Part shown: in pieces, positions 21,906 through 33,203 of the stretch
Numbering within the stretch: the first letter of the stretch is position 1
Layout: every line of letters begins with the position of its first letter
Assembly: GCF_000003815.2 (NCBI RefSeq)
Contig: NC_049979.1
Location: forward strand, 33,932,650 to 33,996,649
Direction: 5' to 3'
DNA from: Branchiostoma floridae
Lineage: Eukaryota > Chordata > Leptocardii > Amphioxiformes > Branchiostomatidae
DNA: 64,000 nucleotides
The notes under the pieces: generated by a model
Databases searched by the model: none
The model's input: only the letters and a program-made list of their open reading frames with translations
Told to the model about the DNA's origin: nothing
Made by a program: the position numbers and the translations under genes

Positions 21906-23576
21906 ATCGGGCACACTGTTCACGTACGTATTCTATTAGGCCAGTGACATGAGATTTGTTACGTTATGGCCCGTAAAAAGAAATGACTCTTTGACTAGTC
22001 ATTTCTGCCTTTTATATCAATTATATAATCCAAAATCAGTGTTTTGTTTAATCCTGTAATGACTACCGTAGGGGTTGAACATTCGCACCACAATTAATTA
22101 TACTTCTTTTCATGGCGTATTAAGGAGGAACAAGAAAAGTGTAGCGTTGTGTTGTGTTAATGGAAAATGTCATATTTTTCTGTTGTACTTTGAATGTTTA
22201 AATGTCATGGTCCCATGTCTTCGCATGTAGACTGAAATTAGTATCCAAATGGCAAGAACGCACGATTACCCATATCATTAGAAAAAAATACTTCCAATTT
22301 GTATCACAAGGCAGAAAGCAGTCTTCAAATGTCATGTTGCGTTCGAGTCTTAAAAAGTTCTTTCATCCTATGAGTGTTTCAATATAGGTACGGTACCTTG
22401 TTATTTACAACCTAAGTTCCCATAATGATATCTAAGACCAAGGATCCTGCGTGTAATAAAACATTGGATTTACACAATTCACAATTGACTTGGATCACTG
22501 ACGTTCTGTTTAAAATACGTCTGACGTTTTACCATGTCGGAATAATCCTTCATATGTTCTCAACATTTGCTCGATACTTTGGTATCACTGTAGAGTACCA
22601 TACATAGATAGAAATCCTCTGTTTTAGTTATTGAAAAGTAACACTTTTCAGTATTGTCGATGGGATACGAATGCATGTAATATGCAAAGTTTAACATGTC
22701 TGACGGATAAACCGTTACCTGAATGCACATGTACATGCGCAGCTCCAAGTTTATATGTAGGTTATGGAAACCAGTCTTATTTCTCTCCACGGGCTTTCAC
22801 AAGAAAAAAAATACAAACACATTATATGTTTTCGCACTGTTATTGATATCTAGACACGCCGTTGCAATAGGTTCTATATTCTTTCAAAACATTTGAATTT
22901 GAACTTGTTTGGTTTAGATTCTCGATGTTCTTCATAATGCATCATCTATTGAAACAGAGGACGAATAGCTAGAGACAACACCCTGACAAAGCATATCGCA
23001 ACGAATTTGGCGGACTTATAATTAACTGACGTGTCGACCTTAGAACACAAAATTGCAGAGCAGTCGGTTAGTTACGAGTTAACTTTACTTGTCACCAGCC
23101 AAACAGCAGTAGCACGGTCCCCAGTTTATTCTATTTCAAAATGGTTAGTTTTAGAGATCATCCTCTTACCGTTTTCTCGGGCCATTGTATGTTTTCATTT
23201 TTATCTACCCGATCACATTAAACGCGGCTTGAAGACATACGAACATCGGTCGATGGGCGTATTACTGTCCAAAACATCATTTAGAGATCCAAGACCCATC
23301 AGCCGATCGATTTCATGCTCTGTGACAAGGAATTTCGTGGGAATTATACATGTATATCTACAGAAAAAATTCGAACCCTTTCGCTTACCTCAATCGCATT
23401 TTGTTGATAATGAAGATGAAATTCACTTTCATCCATAGAAGATACAATTTTGAAGTGTTCATGTAGTAACATTACCCCTGAAGATGACATCTGAAATATA
23501 TGTCATATATAGCTCAGAAAATCTTAGCTCAATATTGAAAGGCTGTATATAATCAAAAGTCACTGCATGAAAAAAA

Positions 23577-23690
23577 AGAGGTCGATCGGAAGATGGGGTT
23601 GACCAAATCGGCTCACACTTGGAGTGTGAGATAGGTATGTAAAACTATAAAAAGCCATGTAATTAAAACCCTCAAGCTATGTCTACCCAC
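23577..23690 (+). repeat. Dispersed repeat B, copy 1
   Basis: GGAAGATGGGGTTGACCAAA and the following TGTGAGATAGGTATGT, ending in AATTAAAACCCT, match the reverse complement of 43868-43975. Function unknown; probably the end of a transposon. Confidence 0.55.
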
Positions 23691-23744
23691 GCTATAAGGT
23701 TATGTGTGTTTGTGAGTGTGTGTATGTGTAGAAGACCAGCATTA

Positions 23745-24060
23745 CTCAAGAATACCTGGATGGACTGTATTGATATTTGATACGTGGATCGGTCTTTATT
23801 AGATCTTGAAACGATTCGATTTTGGGCCCCTAGCGGTTTGTTTTGGTTCTACAGCGGAACTTCCTGGTTTGATATCTCGATTTCTGGACGTGCAATGGTC
23901 GTGATTTTTGTGAGCTCTTAAAGACCGGGAGTAAGTGGTTTAGGTTTGGCACCCTAGCGGCTGCTGGAACAGTGTGTCAGACATTGAAAGGGAATGTCTC
24001 AAGAAGGGTTTGACTAATCGTCATGATTTTTAGTATAATCCTATTTGCATAATCACTGAA
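23745..24060 (+). repeat. Dispersed repeat C, copy 1
   Basis: The segment runs from ACTCAAGAATACCTGGATGG through TGATATTTGATACGTGGAT, GGGCCCCTAGCGG and TTTGATATCTCGA to GTCATGATTTTTAGTAT. The same ordered words are found at 32095-32830 (interrupted), 46770-46930, 55915 and 56278, and in reverse at 61560-62470. It is a multi-copy family of unknown type. Confidence 0.65.
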
Positions 24061-25197
24061 GGAATTTTATAAACCCACTCCGTTCAATGATATGTCTGAT
24101 AAAGATATGACAAAAAAAGTTTTAGCATGGGTTCGTTTGTTTTTTATAACTAAGAAAGTGAAGACCGATAATTTAAAGGGTGCGTGCTCATCATCATGTG
24201 CCGAAGGCAGCTGACAGAAGCAATGAACACAGAATTTTCATCTCTCTAAATTCCAGTCATTTTCAAAGGTCCTTACCTCCAACCAGTGAGCTTGATGGCT
24301 GGTTTTACCTTTGCTATAAAGAAAGACACATGATGATTTAACAACAACCATTGTTTAATTGGAACACACTTAACATGAACCCGTCACAGTTTAGGAAAGA
24401 CTTTATGCGATAATTTTTTCGGGTTTGAATTCATGATACAAGGTAAAAATCTTTACATTCCGGGGGGCAGGTTCATGGTCATTTTTNNNNNNNNNNNNNN
24501 NNNNNNNNNNNNNNNNNNNNNNNNNNNNNNNNNNNNNNNNNNNNNNNNNNNNNNNNNNNNNNNNNNNNNNNNNNNNNNNNNNNNNNGCTCTACATGAGGC
24601 ATATCTTGGTTGGACTTCGTGAACGAGGCAGATAAGGATACATGAAAATGAATTTCACACATTTTGTTGTTGTTCAGCACAATGTACATCTCATCATTTA
24701 GCAAGTTCCTATGTTTGGCCTAGTTTACTCATACACTGAGTTATAAGAAAAGTTACATAAGAAACGTCTCCAGATTGAACTAGACCCTTAAACTAACAAT
24801 GGGATAAAAGTTGAACAGAACTAAAGAAATAAACTAGGCTTTACTTGTTAATACCATTTGAATCCGGATATAAAATGCAGATTCATTACAGTGAAAAAAC
24901 AATTATGTATTATAAAAAACTCATAAAAGTAAGAAAATTGGCTTTCATAAAGTTAACATGTTATGGTTTTTCTGCTCTAAAAAAAACAGAAAAAGTCCAG
25001 GTGAATTTTGAAATTCGCTTAATAAGTTAAAACAAAGAAAAGCACAAAAGAACAACATTTCAGGTAAATAGTATGTTAAACAGTTTAACAATATAGAGAA
25101 ACTTTTTAAGAACACACACATGTACACATGTATGCGTACTACAGAAAATGATGAACTTAATTTGTCAGTGGCCCCTGCAAACACATCTACACTAGAT

Positions 25198-25416
25198 TAC
25201 TGTAAATGCAGAAATGTTCGCGGTGGATTAATATTCGCGGTTTTCGTGGCGACCACTTCACCGCGAACTTAAATCCACCGCGAACATTTTTCTATTAACT
25301 AAGGTATTAGACTGCAGTCGATGGTGTTACCGCGAACTTAAATTCACCGCGAAAAGTCATTTTTCCCGCTACCGCGAAATTAAATCCCCGCGAACTTAAA
25401 TGCATTTACAGTACCT
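25198..25416. mobile_element. MITE of the TACTGTAAA family, best copy
   Basis: TTACTGTAAATGCAGAAATG at the left is mirrored by GCATTTACAGTACCT at the right. The arms contain several alternating GTTCGCGG and CCGCGAAC words, so it folds into a multi-hairpin. It lies just inside the right-hand satellite array. Confidence 0.85.
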
Positions 25417-25515
25417 AATGACTTGAGACTGGTTTGAACTAACTATTATCCTTTCATATCTGAACAATGATAAAATGAAGGTTAAAGGAATTAAAAAATT
25501 ACAGACTCCCCAACT

Positions 25516-26960
25516 AGACCTCTGGAATTTTAGTCCTTCCGTACAATGTCACACCAGTCGAAACGGCCAACCACAATATCTTTTACGGCTGAAAGCCCAG
25601 GTCGTCCCGTACACGAGAAGTGACATGCCCCGCTACCCTCGAAGCGGCAAGATCTACTACAATACTACACTACTACAGGGCATTTTAGTCCTTCCGTATA
25701 ATGTCACACCAGTCGAAACGGCCAACCACAATATCTTTTACGGCTGAAAGGCCAGGTCGTCCCGTACACGAGAAGTGACATGCCCCGCTACCCTCGTAGC
25801 GGCAAGACCTACTACAATACTACAATACTACAGGGCATTTTAGTCCTTCCGTATAATGTCACACCAGTCGAAACGGCCAACCACAAAATCTTTTACGGCT
25901 GAAAGCCCAGGTCGTCCCGTACACGAGAAGTGACATGCCCCGCTACCCTCGTAGCGGCAAGATCTACTACAATACTACACTACTACAGGGCATTTTAGTC
26001 CTTCCGTATAATGTCACACCAGTCGAGACGATCAACCACAATATCTTCTACTGCTGAAAGCCCAGGTCGTCCCGTACACGAGAAGTGGCATGCCCCTATA
26101 CCCTTGTAGCGGCAAGACTTACTACAATACTACACTACTACAGGGCATTTTAGTCCTTCCGTATAATGTCACACCAGTCGAAACGGCCAACCACAATATC
26201 TTCCACGGCTGAAAGGCCAGGTAGTCCCGTACACCAGCAGTGGCGTGCCCCGTTACCCTCGTAGCGGCAAGACCTACTACAATACTACACTACTACAGGG
26301 CATTTTAGACCATACGTATAATGTCACACCAGTCGAAACGATCAACCACAATATCTTCTACGGATGAAAGCCCAGGTCGTCCCGTACACGAGAAGCGGCA
26401 TGCCCCTATACCCTTGTAGCGGCAAGACCTACTACAATACTACACTACTGCAGGGCATTTTAGTCCTTCCGTATAATGTCACACCAGTCGAAACGACCAA
26501 CCACAATATCTTCTACGGCTGAAAGGCCAGGTCGTCCCGTACACCAGCAGTGGCGTGCCCCGTTACCCTCGTAGCGGCAAGACCTACTACAATACTACAC
26601 TACTACAGGGCATTTTAGACCATACGTATAATGTAATACATCAATAGAAACGGTCAATCTCAATATCTTTTACGGCATGAAAGGCCTGGTCGCCCCGTAC
26701 GTGAGCAGCGGTGTACCCCGCTAGCCTCACAGCGGCAAGATCTACTACAATACTACAATACTACAGGGCATTTAAGACCACCCGTACAATGTCACACCAG
26801 TCGTAACGATCAACCACAATATCTTCTACGGCGGAAAGCCCAGGTCATCCCGCACACGAGCAGTGGCATGCCCCGATACCCTTGTAGCGGCAAGACCTGC
26901 TACAATACTACAGGGCATTTTAGACCATATGTATAGTGTAATACACCAGTAGGAACGGCC
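25516..26960 (-). repeat. 155-bp satellite array, inverted orientation
   Basis: Complement of the 19655 array (GTCACACCAGTCGAAACGGC, TAGCGGCAAGA, CAGGGCATTTTAG), about nine copies with increasing divergence to the right. The copies at the inner ends of both arrays are more alike than those at the outer right end. An open frame at 25475-25747 across the first copies is a by-product. Confidence 0.93.
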
Positions 26961-26964
26961 ATGC

Positions 26965-27410
26965 ACAACATCTTATACGCGATGATGCGCCTTTCACATG
27001 TACTGCGCGATCGGGCATGCACCTTGATGGGCCCCGCATCCCTGGCTGCGCTTGCCGACAATTTCGTGACGTCATCGACGCGCATTTCGTGATGATGCAG
27101 CGTACACATGGACGGCGCGATCGGGCACGGGCCCCGACAGGCCCCCGTATCCCTGGCTGCGCTTCCCAACAATTTCGTGACGTTATCGACACGTACATCG
27201 TGATGATGTAGCGTTCACATGGACGGCGCGATGGGGCACGGGCCCCGACAGGACCCCGTATCCCTGGCTGCGCTTGCCGACAAATTCGTGACGTTATCGA
27301 CTTGTACATCGTGATGATGTAGCGTTCACATGGACGGCGCGATCGGGCATGGACCCCGACAGGCCCCCGCAAGCCTGGCTGCGCTTGCCGGCGATTTCGT
27401 GATGTCTTAC
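26965..27410. repeat. 111-bp GC-rich tandem repeat, four copies
   Basis: GACGGCGCGAT(C/G)GGGCA recurs at 27111, 27222 and 27333, with a diverged copy near 27000; the period is 111 bp. As 111 is 37 codons, the minus strand stays open through all copies (26920-27372), giving a 37-residue repeat with CERYIIT and SRNCRQAQPG. It abuts the satellite on the left and a LINE tail on the right. Confidence 0.9.
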
Positions 27411-27414
27411 ATGA

Positions 27415-27892
27415 AACATCTGCCGACGTGGGTCTTCACCATGATGAGCGAGGTTCTTTCGAATGGCGGCTACCCTTTTCCCCTCTATCCATATGTTGGA
27501 GTCACAAGGTCGCGAGGAGCGCCCAAGCGTCGGTTTCGCGACCAGTTAAAGGCTACCCTCCTTCGTTGTGACATTGACCACACTAATTGGGAGAGTCTCG
27601 CGGAGAACCGGTCTGAGTGGAGACGCACCATAACGCAGGGGACTGATCACATGGAGCAGTTACGACGCTCCGAAGCCGAGAGAAAAAGACAACAACGCAA
27701 AGAGAGACTACTACTTCCTCGCTCTCCACCCACTCTGCCCTGCACAAAGTGTCCCAGACTGTTCCACACTGCCCTGGGACTGAGCAGCCACCTCAGACAC
27801 CGCCACCAACAATCAACAAATGAGACTGGATGGACATGAACTAATGCTCGGTCACGAGCTGACGCCGATGATGATGATGATGATATGTTGGA
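27415..27892 (+). mobile_element. LINE 3' end with C-terminal C2H2 zinc finger and (GAT)n tail
   Basis: The frame to 27839 encodes RSRGAPKRRFRDQLKATL, then NWESLAENRSEWRR, a KR-rich linker and a zinc finger CTKCPRLFHTALGLSSHLRHRH. This order, RGxPxxRxxDxLK then WxxLAxxRxxWR then C2H2, is typical of the C terminus of several LINE clades, some of them RTE-like. A GATGATGAT tail lies near 27868. There is no reverse transcriptase here, so it is 5'-truncated. Confidence 0.75.
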
Positions 27893-28338
27893 GTTGTCCA
27901 CAAAGATGTAAAGGCCTCCTTTCTCGGGGTTCTACAGAAGCGACACAACATGTCACAAATCAATAACAAAACCTAAAAGAGGAATTCCTGAGTCATCTGT
28001 GTCGGAACTACTTCAAAATATCATTCATTGTACCGTGAGCATGGACATACACATACCCACAAACAGAAAGTTCTATACACTACAGTATACAGACTGTGAC
28101 ACATAAACAAAATTACACTTATGGAAGCACGGACTGATTCAATTCGTATACTATGCCATATACTGAAGTCTAGTCAGAAGGAAGAGGAACACAAACCTTC
28201 CTTTTTGTGGATCACATCCCACTGACATTTTTCTTGTGAGTCGTAGTGAAGAGATCACTTAAAAATAGCCACACTGATCCAGGGTTTCCGAGCGCATACG
28301 TGTGCATGGACACGGCAGAGTAACACAAGCAATAAGAG

Positions 28339-28739
28339 TTAACTCATCAACTCATTGAGGTATTTCTCCAGGGCCGCCTTTAATTTAAGCCTTGGTCCAG
28401 TCTTAGGGACCATTCTCTGAAGATCATGTTCATCAAGAAGTAGCAGTCTGAGAGATTTTCCGTCTATTTCTTCATCTGTGATAATAAAATGGTCGTTCCC
28501 AATACAATACCTCATTATACTCCACAGGCCAACGTTTCATCAAAAAAAAATCTATGAACTACTTCGTATGATGGTTGTGTTACATGTAGAACAAGTAGAC
28601 AAAATGTTCTCGTACCTTTGAATTTTTTTCCGACTTCTTCAGTACTGAGTTTGCTTATCAGTGTAGAAACTTCATCAACTGACCACGTGGAAATAGGATG
28701 AACGTTGTCTCCTTCAGAGTTCGGTTGGACAGGAATCTC
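28339..28739 (-). CDS. Intact SAM domain (exons SAMa2 + SAMb2)
   Basis: Exons 28616-28739 (acceptor CGTCTGTCTTCAG, donor AAAG|GTACGAG) and 28339-28475 (acceptor TTATCACAG). Together they encode 41 + 44 residues with the conserved W-SVDEV start, the EIDGxxLLLL core and the TGPRLKLKxAL closing helix. The region 27893-28338 holds the likely 3' untranslated part and nothing else recognised. Confidence 0.75.
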
Positions 28740-31700
28740 CTGAAGACAGACGAAAGTGACAAGGAGAACTCATAACACATGATTCCACTGATACTGTCTT
28801 CACAAAATTGAAAATGTGATATCTGTTTAATGATAATTTCTATCTTATGTTAGAAGCATGCAAGTATGAATAAAGTGATATTTTGTGTAATCTATCTTTT
28901 TATTGACTAATGTTATAGCACATTACACTGGCTCTCATGCAGCGTAGCTGTTTTTTTTTGAGGGGCAACAATTATGGCCAAACAAGAATACATTTAATAA
29001 TATCACTACAAGTTTAATTTCAACACTACCAAAATGCTTTATCTTGTTTATCTTGCTTTGCTTCCGCACAGAAAATTTTTCTTCCAGGAAGAATATTATT
29101 CTGTCCCCAAGAAATCTTAAAAAATCTTTGCTTGTTAAGCTTTTTGAGACTATTTTAGATTTGTTTTCTTGTATTTCCAAAAGTGCTTTTTTTTGCTTAT
29201 CTTGTTTTGCTTCCTCACAGAAAATTTATCTTCCAGAAAGAAAAAAATTCTTGTATTTCTTAAGAGTTGAATCTTTTTCTTGCATTATAAGAAAAAAGAA
29301 GAAGATTTTGCTTAAATCTCTAGAAATTTTTCTGTAGTTTCTCGTTTTGCTTGAATTTTATTTTACATTTTCTTCCTGCAAGAATATTTTTTCATATATG
29401 AATTGTCCATGGGGTAAGCAAAATAAGAAAAAAATCATTTTCGGTAGTGAAAGTAATGTGTAGCAATCATCAGAATCAGTCATACAGTTCAATAAACATC
29501 GTCAAACACCATTTGACCGAATAGATATTCGAATAAGTACAGTATATACACATAGTAGCTTGTTCGGAGGTTAGAGGTCATGTGGAATTAAAGGCGTCAC
29601 TGTTGCAGTCCAGAATGTTGCACTCCACAGTGTATATCACAATGCTTATTTTGACACTGGAACCGGGGTGCCCTACGGGGCCATACCATAAAGGGGTCAC
29701 ACTTGAGAGTTAGATAGCAATCTTCGGCGGGCCCATTTTTTCAAAAGAGACCGTAGGATAACTGTACCTTTCCTTTCTTATGTGCACTACTTGATCTCTA
29801 CAATACACGTCATTAGTCTGAGCAAAAGTTTTTGTTCACCTTTGCCTGGTTATATCGGATATAGGATGAGGAAAAGCAAAATAGTCTCTTCTCTCATACT
29901 GTAAACATGAAGGTAGCATTTAGTAATGTAATCTTACCGTTTGAGCTTGTCCTCCCACTGCTCCCATTTCCTCCTGCTGTGGTTCATCCTGTTGTGTAGG
30001 TGGGGGTTGCTGTTCAGGACGTTTGGTCACCCTTTCTACATTGTAATTAAATCGCATGCCATCGATGATTCCCTGTCAGATTCATAAAGAAGTGACAGAG
30101 CTTTTCCATCTATTTCTTCTTCTTAAATGGAAAATAAGCCCAATATAATTTCTCATTATACTCATTCTACTATAATGTAATATATGCGTCAAATTTTTGT
30201 AAAAAAAATGAATTAGATGGCATTCTATTGGAACTAGGAGATGAAATGTTGTCACACCTTTCAATATTTCTGCGCCCTCTTCAGTACTGAGTTTGCTTGT
30301 CGGTGTACAAACTTCATCAACTGACCACTTTGAAACAGGATAAACGTTGTCTCCCTCAGAGTCCTCAGATTCTGGCTGGACGGGAACCTCCTGAAGACAG
30401 ATTAAATTGCCAAGGAGAACTCATAACACATGATCTCACCAGTACTGTCTTCGCAAAATTGAAAATGTGATATCTGTTTGATAGAATTCCAAGCAGCAAA
30501 AAATCATCCATGGCAGTCTAACTAGACTAATATTTTGTGCAATCTATGTATATGTTTCAGCACATTACACTGGCTCTCGGGTAGCGTAGCTGTTTTTCTA
30601 AAGTCAACATTTAGGGACAAACAGGAATACAATACCGAATGACAATTTATGCACTATCAGTTTCAAAGTAATGTGCAGCTAGCAACCACTAGAATCAGTC
30701 ATAGAGTCCAAAGAAACATCGTCAAAGACCATTTGACCATATAAATGAGTACATTATATACACAATACAGAGTAGTTTGTTCAGAGGTCAGAGGTCATGT
30801 GGAATAAAAGACGTCACTGTTAACATAAAAATATTGCAAAGTCCACAGTCTACCTCACAATGCTTATTTTGTCACTGAAAGCTAGGACTAGGAGGAGCAG
30901 GTGGATGTTAGCCTGGAGTCCAGCCTTGTTCGCTTTGGTCCCCCGCCAACGGGGTAGAGACCTTCGGGAGCGGACCAAAGCGAACAAGGCTGGACTCTAG
31001 GCTAGTTGGAAGTGTCTAGAATCGGTTTGTTGATACAATATACATGTGTGAAGGGCGTATCATTGTCTTGTGTTATGTAATTTATGATAAGTTCCTTCGT
31101 TGTTATGTTGGTGTCAAAGTGTTTGTTCTGTTTTATTGGTGGACTTTTGCAATCAATTTAGCTACCTATAAAAAGTGTGCCATTCCTTTTTGTTGCTTTA
31201 GGAATGCCACGGTCACAGTTGCAACGTTGCCCGATGGGGGTGTAGCTCCGGTCGGGCTTAAACTTGCCATACATTTGTCCCAGTGGATGAGGGGAGTGGG
31301 CTACCCCTAAGTATTTTCAAGATTAGATTACGATGTCTATTTGTCGTCGGGTCCCGGGTTGATTTTATCTGCCAGTTAAAAAAATTCCGGGGGGCCCGGT
31401 CGTACTCGGAAATAGCCCGGCATCCGCAGGGTGTCTCACGGGGACACGTAGGGGTCATGTCTCAAAGTGAAAAAACTACACTTGTCTAAGCTAAATAGAG
31501 ATCGAAATATGTTTGCCGACAGGTTATTATGATTTGTTCACTTTTGCTAGTTATGCCGGATGATGACCAAAAGCAAAATGGTCTCTTCTCTCATACTACA
31601 AACATGAAAATACAGTTTGCTCGGCTTTAAAACGTGCTCTTACCGTTTGTGCTTGTCCTCCCACCGCTCCTAGCCTGACTAAAATCGGGCCTACAATTAA

Positions 31701-31873
31701 CTGCAGCCAGCGAGAGATTGTGTAAACACAGGCTCCCACCGCTCCCATTTCCTCCTGCTGTGGCTCATCCTGTCGTGTAGATGGGGTAGGCCGTTCGGGA
31801 GGCTTGGTCACACTTTTTGCATTGTTTTTAGATCCTCTTTTCTTCTTTCTCTTCCCTCTCGGCATCCTTGGAG
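28339..31873 (-). CDS. SAM-domain protein gene with internally duplicated exons
   Basis: Minus-strand exons in order: A 31644-31865 (ATG at 31863-31865, acceptor at 31873); SAMa1 30258-30390; a truncated SAMb1 beginning at 30121; A' ending at 29938; SAMa2 28616-28739; SAMb2 28339-28475 with TAA. Exon A is basic (MPRGKRKKKRGSKNN) then P/Q/E-rich (DEPQQEEMGAVG). SAMa2 plus SAMb2 give a whole sterile alpha motif: TWSVDEVSTLISKLSTEE, then DEEIDGKSLRLLLLDEHDL and TGPRLKLKAALEKYL. Phases agree (0 into SAMa, 1 into SAMb). In the upstream unit SAMb1 stops after LLYESD and runs into A' out of frame by one base. The gene may use only one unit, or the first unit may be dying. SAM domains mediate protein-protein association; the partner is unknown. 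Confidence 0.7.
29024..29449. mobile_element. 426-bp TIR element in one copy of the duplication
   Basis: The ends CACTACCAAAATG and CATTTTCGGTAGTG are inverted repeats with one base difference. The paralogous site (near 30660-30668, TTTCAAAGTAATG) lacks it, showing the empty site; comparison suggests a 2-bp AA duplication. The interior is T-rich and has no convincing ORF. Confidence 0.75.
30909..31004. mobile_element. 96-bp hairpin element, TAGCCTG ends
   Basis: TAGCCTGGAGTCCAGCCTTG is mirrored almost perfectly by a segment ending CTAGGCTA at 31004, leaving a loop of about 25 bp (CCCGCCAACGGGG...). It is absent from the paralogous intron copy. A degraded relative is at 36461-36555. Confidence 0.85.
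31224..31412. repeat. Dispersed repeat A, copy 2
   Basis: Matches 7137-7335: GGTGTAGCTCCGGTCGGGCT, then GTCCCGGGTTGATTTTA and GGGCCCGGTCG. It is inserted in the upstream intron copy of the SAM gene. Confidence 0.6.
31671..31745. mobile_element. Insertion exonised in SAM-gene exon A
   Basis: A 62-bp insert, TAGCCTGACT...ACACAGG, is flanked by a 13-bp direct repeat CTCCCACCGCTCC (31658-31670 and 31733-31745). The paralogous exon A' lacks it. Insert plus duplication is 75 bp, so 25 residues are added in frame, with no stop on the coding strand. Confidence 0.8.
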
Positions 31874-32094
31874 CTGTAAAATATACAAGTAACACATGCT
31901 TCTTATCAATTTTTGGGAGCAATATTGCAATGCATCGGTCAAATGATATATGACATATGTTGTGATAAATTGAAATAATCTAAAAGTAACTTTGACTAAG
32001 AAGATCTTTATGTAAAAATCACGTAACTACGTTAATTTATTTGACTATCCAACGATACATCCTTTAAGATCCTTTCCGAATCTCCATGAGAACG

Positions 32095-32830
32095 CTTAAA
32101 TGGATTGTATTGATATTTGGTATACGGATAGGTCTTGATGAGACCTGAAAACGGTTAGATTTTGGGCCCCTAGCAACTTGTTACGGTACTGCAGCGGAAC
32201 TTCCTGTTTTGATATCTACATCTACATATCCACATATCTATACCCCCAAATACCCCCCGCGAGGGGCAAAGTAGGGGGGGGGGGGAGCTGAGGCTCCCGG
32301 GTTAGGGCGCGGGCAGGCCGCCTGCATGGCACGGAAGCACTCAACGTTGGGAGCACTTACAACCGTGCCAGGCAGTGCGTTGCACGTAGAGATGGTTCGT
32401 GGAAAAAAGAATGTTTGTATGTGTCGGTACGGGCGAAGATGGGCTGGTATTTGTGGTTGTGACTTCCCCGGGTGCGCCCTTGGGCTGGTTTGAGTAAGCT
32501 GGTTGTGCCTATATTAATATTACAGTGACTTTGTAGAAAAAGGTGAGGCGGGCGTTCCTCCTCCTTTCGGAGAGAGGGCGCCACTGCAGGTCTGTGAGCA
32601 TTTGTGTCACAAAATTTGATATCTCGAGTTCTGGACATGCTGTGGTCATGATAATTGATATGTAGATAGCTCTTGGGGCTGAGAGTAAGTGGCGTAGGTC
32701 TGGGCCCACTATCGGCCTGTTTTGGAACTGCATGGGCTGGTTTAGTGTCAGACTTTGAAAGGGAATAACTCAAGATGGGGTTGACGGATTGTCATGATTT
32801 TTGGTATGTAGATAGCTTAAGTGATGCTTC
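32095..32830 (+). repeat. Dispersed repeat C, copy 2, split by a LINE
   Basis: The left part (TGGATTGTATTGATATTTGG to TTTGATATCT at 32217) and right part (from 32615, TTTGATATCTCGA to GTCATGATTTTTGGTATG) are contiguous in the 23745 copy. The intervening 32218-32614 is a separate insertion. Confidence 0.75.
32218..32614 (-). mobile_element. 397-bp LINE 3' end with 10-bp target-site duplication
   Basis: Flanked by TTTGATATCT on both sides (32208-32217 and 32615-32624). The minus strand encodes the C terminus of a CR1/L2-like ORF2: KYQPIFARTDTYKHSFF, then in a shifted frame NALPGTVVSAPNVECF, ending GGYLGV. A TATCCACATATC-type tail follows. It is a severely 5'-truncated insertion of normal retrotransposition form. 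Confidence 0.85.
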
Positions 32831-32870
32831 ATATAGTTATAGTTAAAGCTGAGTATCATGTGCCGGAGGT

Positions 32871-33203
32871 ATGAGGTCTTGGAATTTTTTTTTCGAAATC
32901 ACCAGTACAGGTTTGCTAATTGCAACCCAAAACAATGAAATGGGCCGACACTGTAACACACCAGCCAATGAGAGACTGTGTCCCACATGCCATAATGATA
33001 TTGAGAACGAATTCCACTTCATAATGGATTGTTCGACCTACGAAGAAGACCGACAAAAGTTATTAAAATCTATTGTATGTAAGTCCGATACTGTACTACC
33101 ACATGCTAAGACAGAGATATTCAACATGTCATTATCATATACCTACGTAGGCCAATTCATTTACACCTCCTTGCAAAAACGAGACAATGCAATATTGACA
33201 TAA
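32871..33203 (+). pseudogene. LINE ORF2 C-terminal fragment
   Basis: Encodes GRHCNTPANERLCPTCHNDI, then FHFIMDCSTYEEDRQKLL and a terminal helix. The CPTC...HFIMDC zinc knuckle belongs to the same family as the fragment at 1-318. AATAAA lies at 33366-33371. It has no catalytic domain. Confidence 0.7.

Larger units (their letters stand above)
21906..25197. other. 3.3-kb core between the inverted satellite arrays
   Basis: No gene is recognised. The frame at 23031-23438 (plus) and an overlapping minus-strand frame at about 23225-23440 have no family motif. The core holds dispersed repeat B (23577-23690), dispersed repeat C (23745-24060) and a 100-N gap (24487-24586). Confidence 0.5.
28740..31643. 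repeat. Tandem segmental duplication inside the SAM gene
   Basis: Introns and exons are repeated at a spacing of about 1.2-1.65 kb. Examples are TGTGATATCTGTTT at 28818 and 30468, CACATTACACTGGCTCTC at 28919 and 30561, and GAGGTCATGTGGAAT near 29573 and 30789. The pairs differ by later insertions: 29024-29449 in one copy, and 30909-31004 plus 31224-31412 in the other. The breakpoint lies near 30076, within SAMb1. Confidence 0.8.

Noticed and set aside
23031..23438. 135-codon plus-strand frame between the satellites
   Set aside because: No motif is recognisable and an equally plausible opposing frame overlaps it; both may be repeat-derived.
25475..25747. 90-codon frame in the right satellite array
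   Set aside because: The monomer is 155 bp, not a multiple of three, and the same frame is broken in other copies.
19655..27410. CRISPR-like direct repeats
   Set aside because: The repeats are contiguous 155-bp and 111-bp satellites without unique spacers, in a eukaryotic genome.
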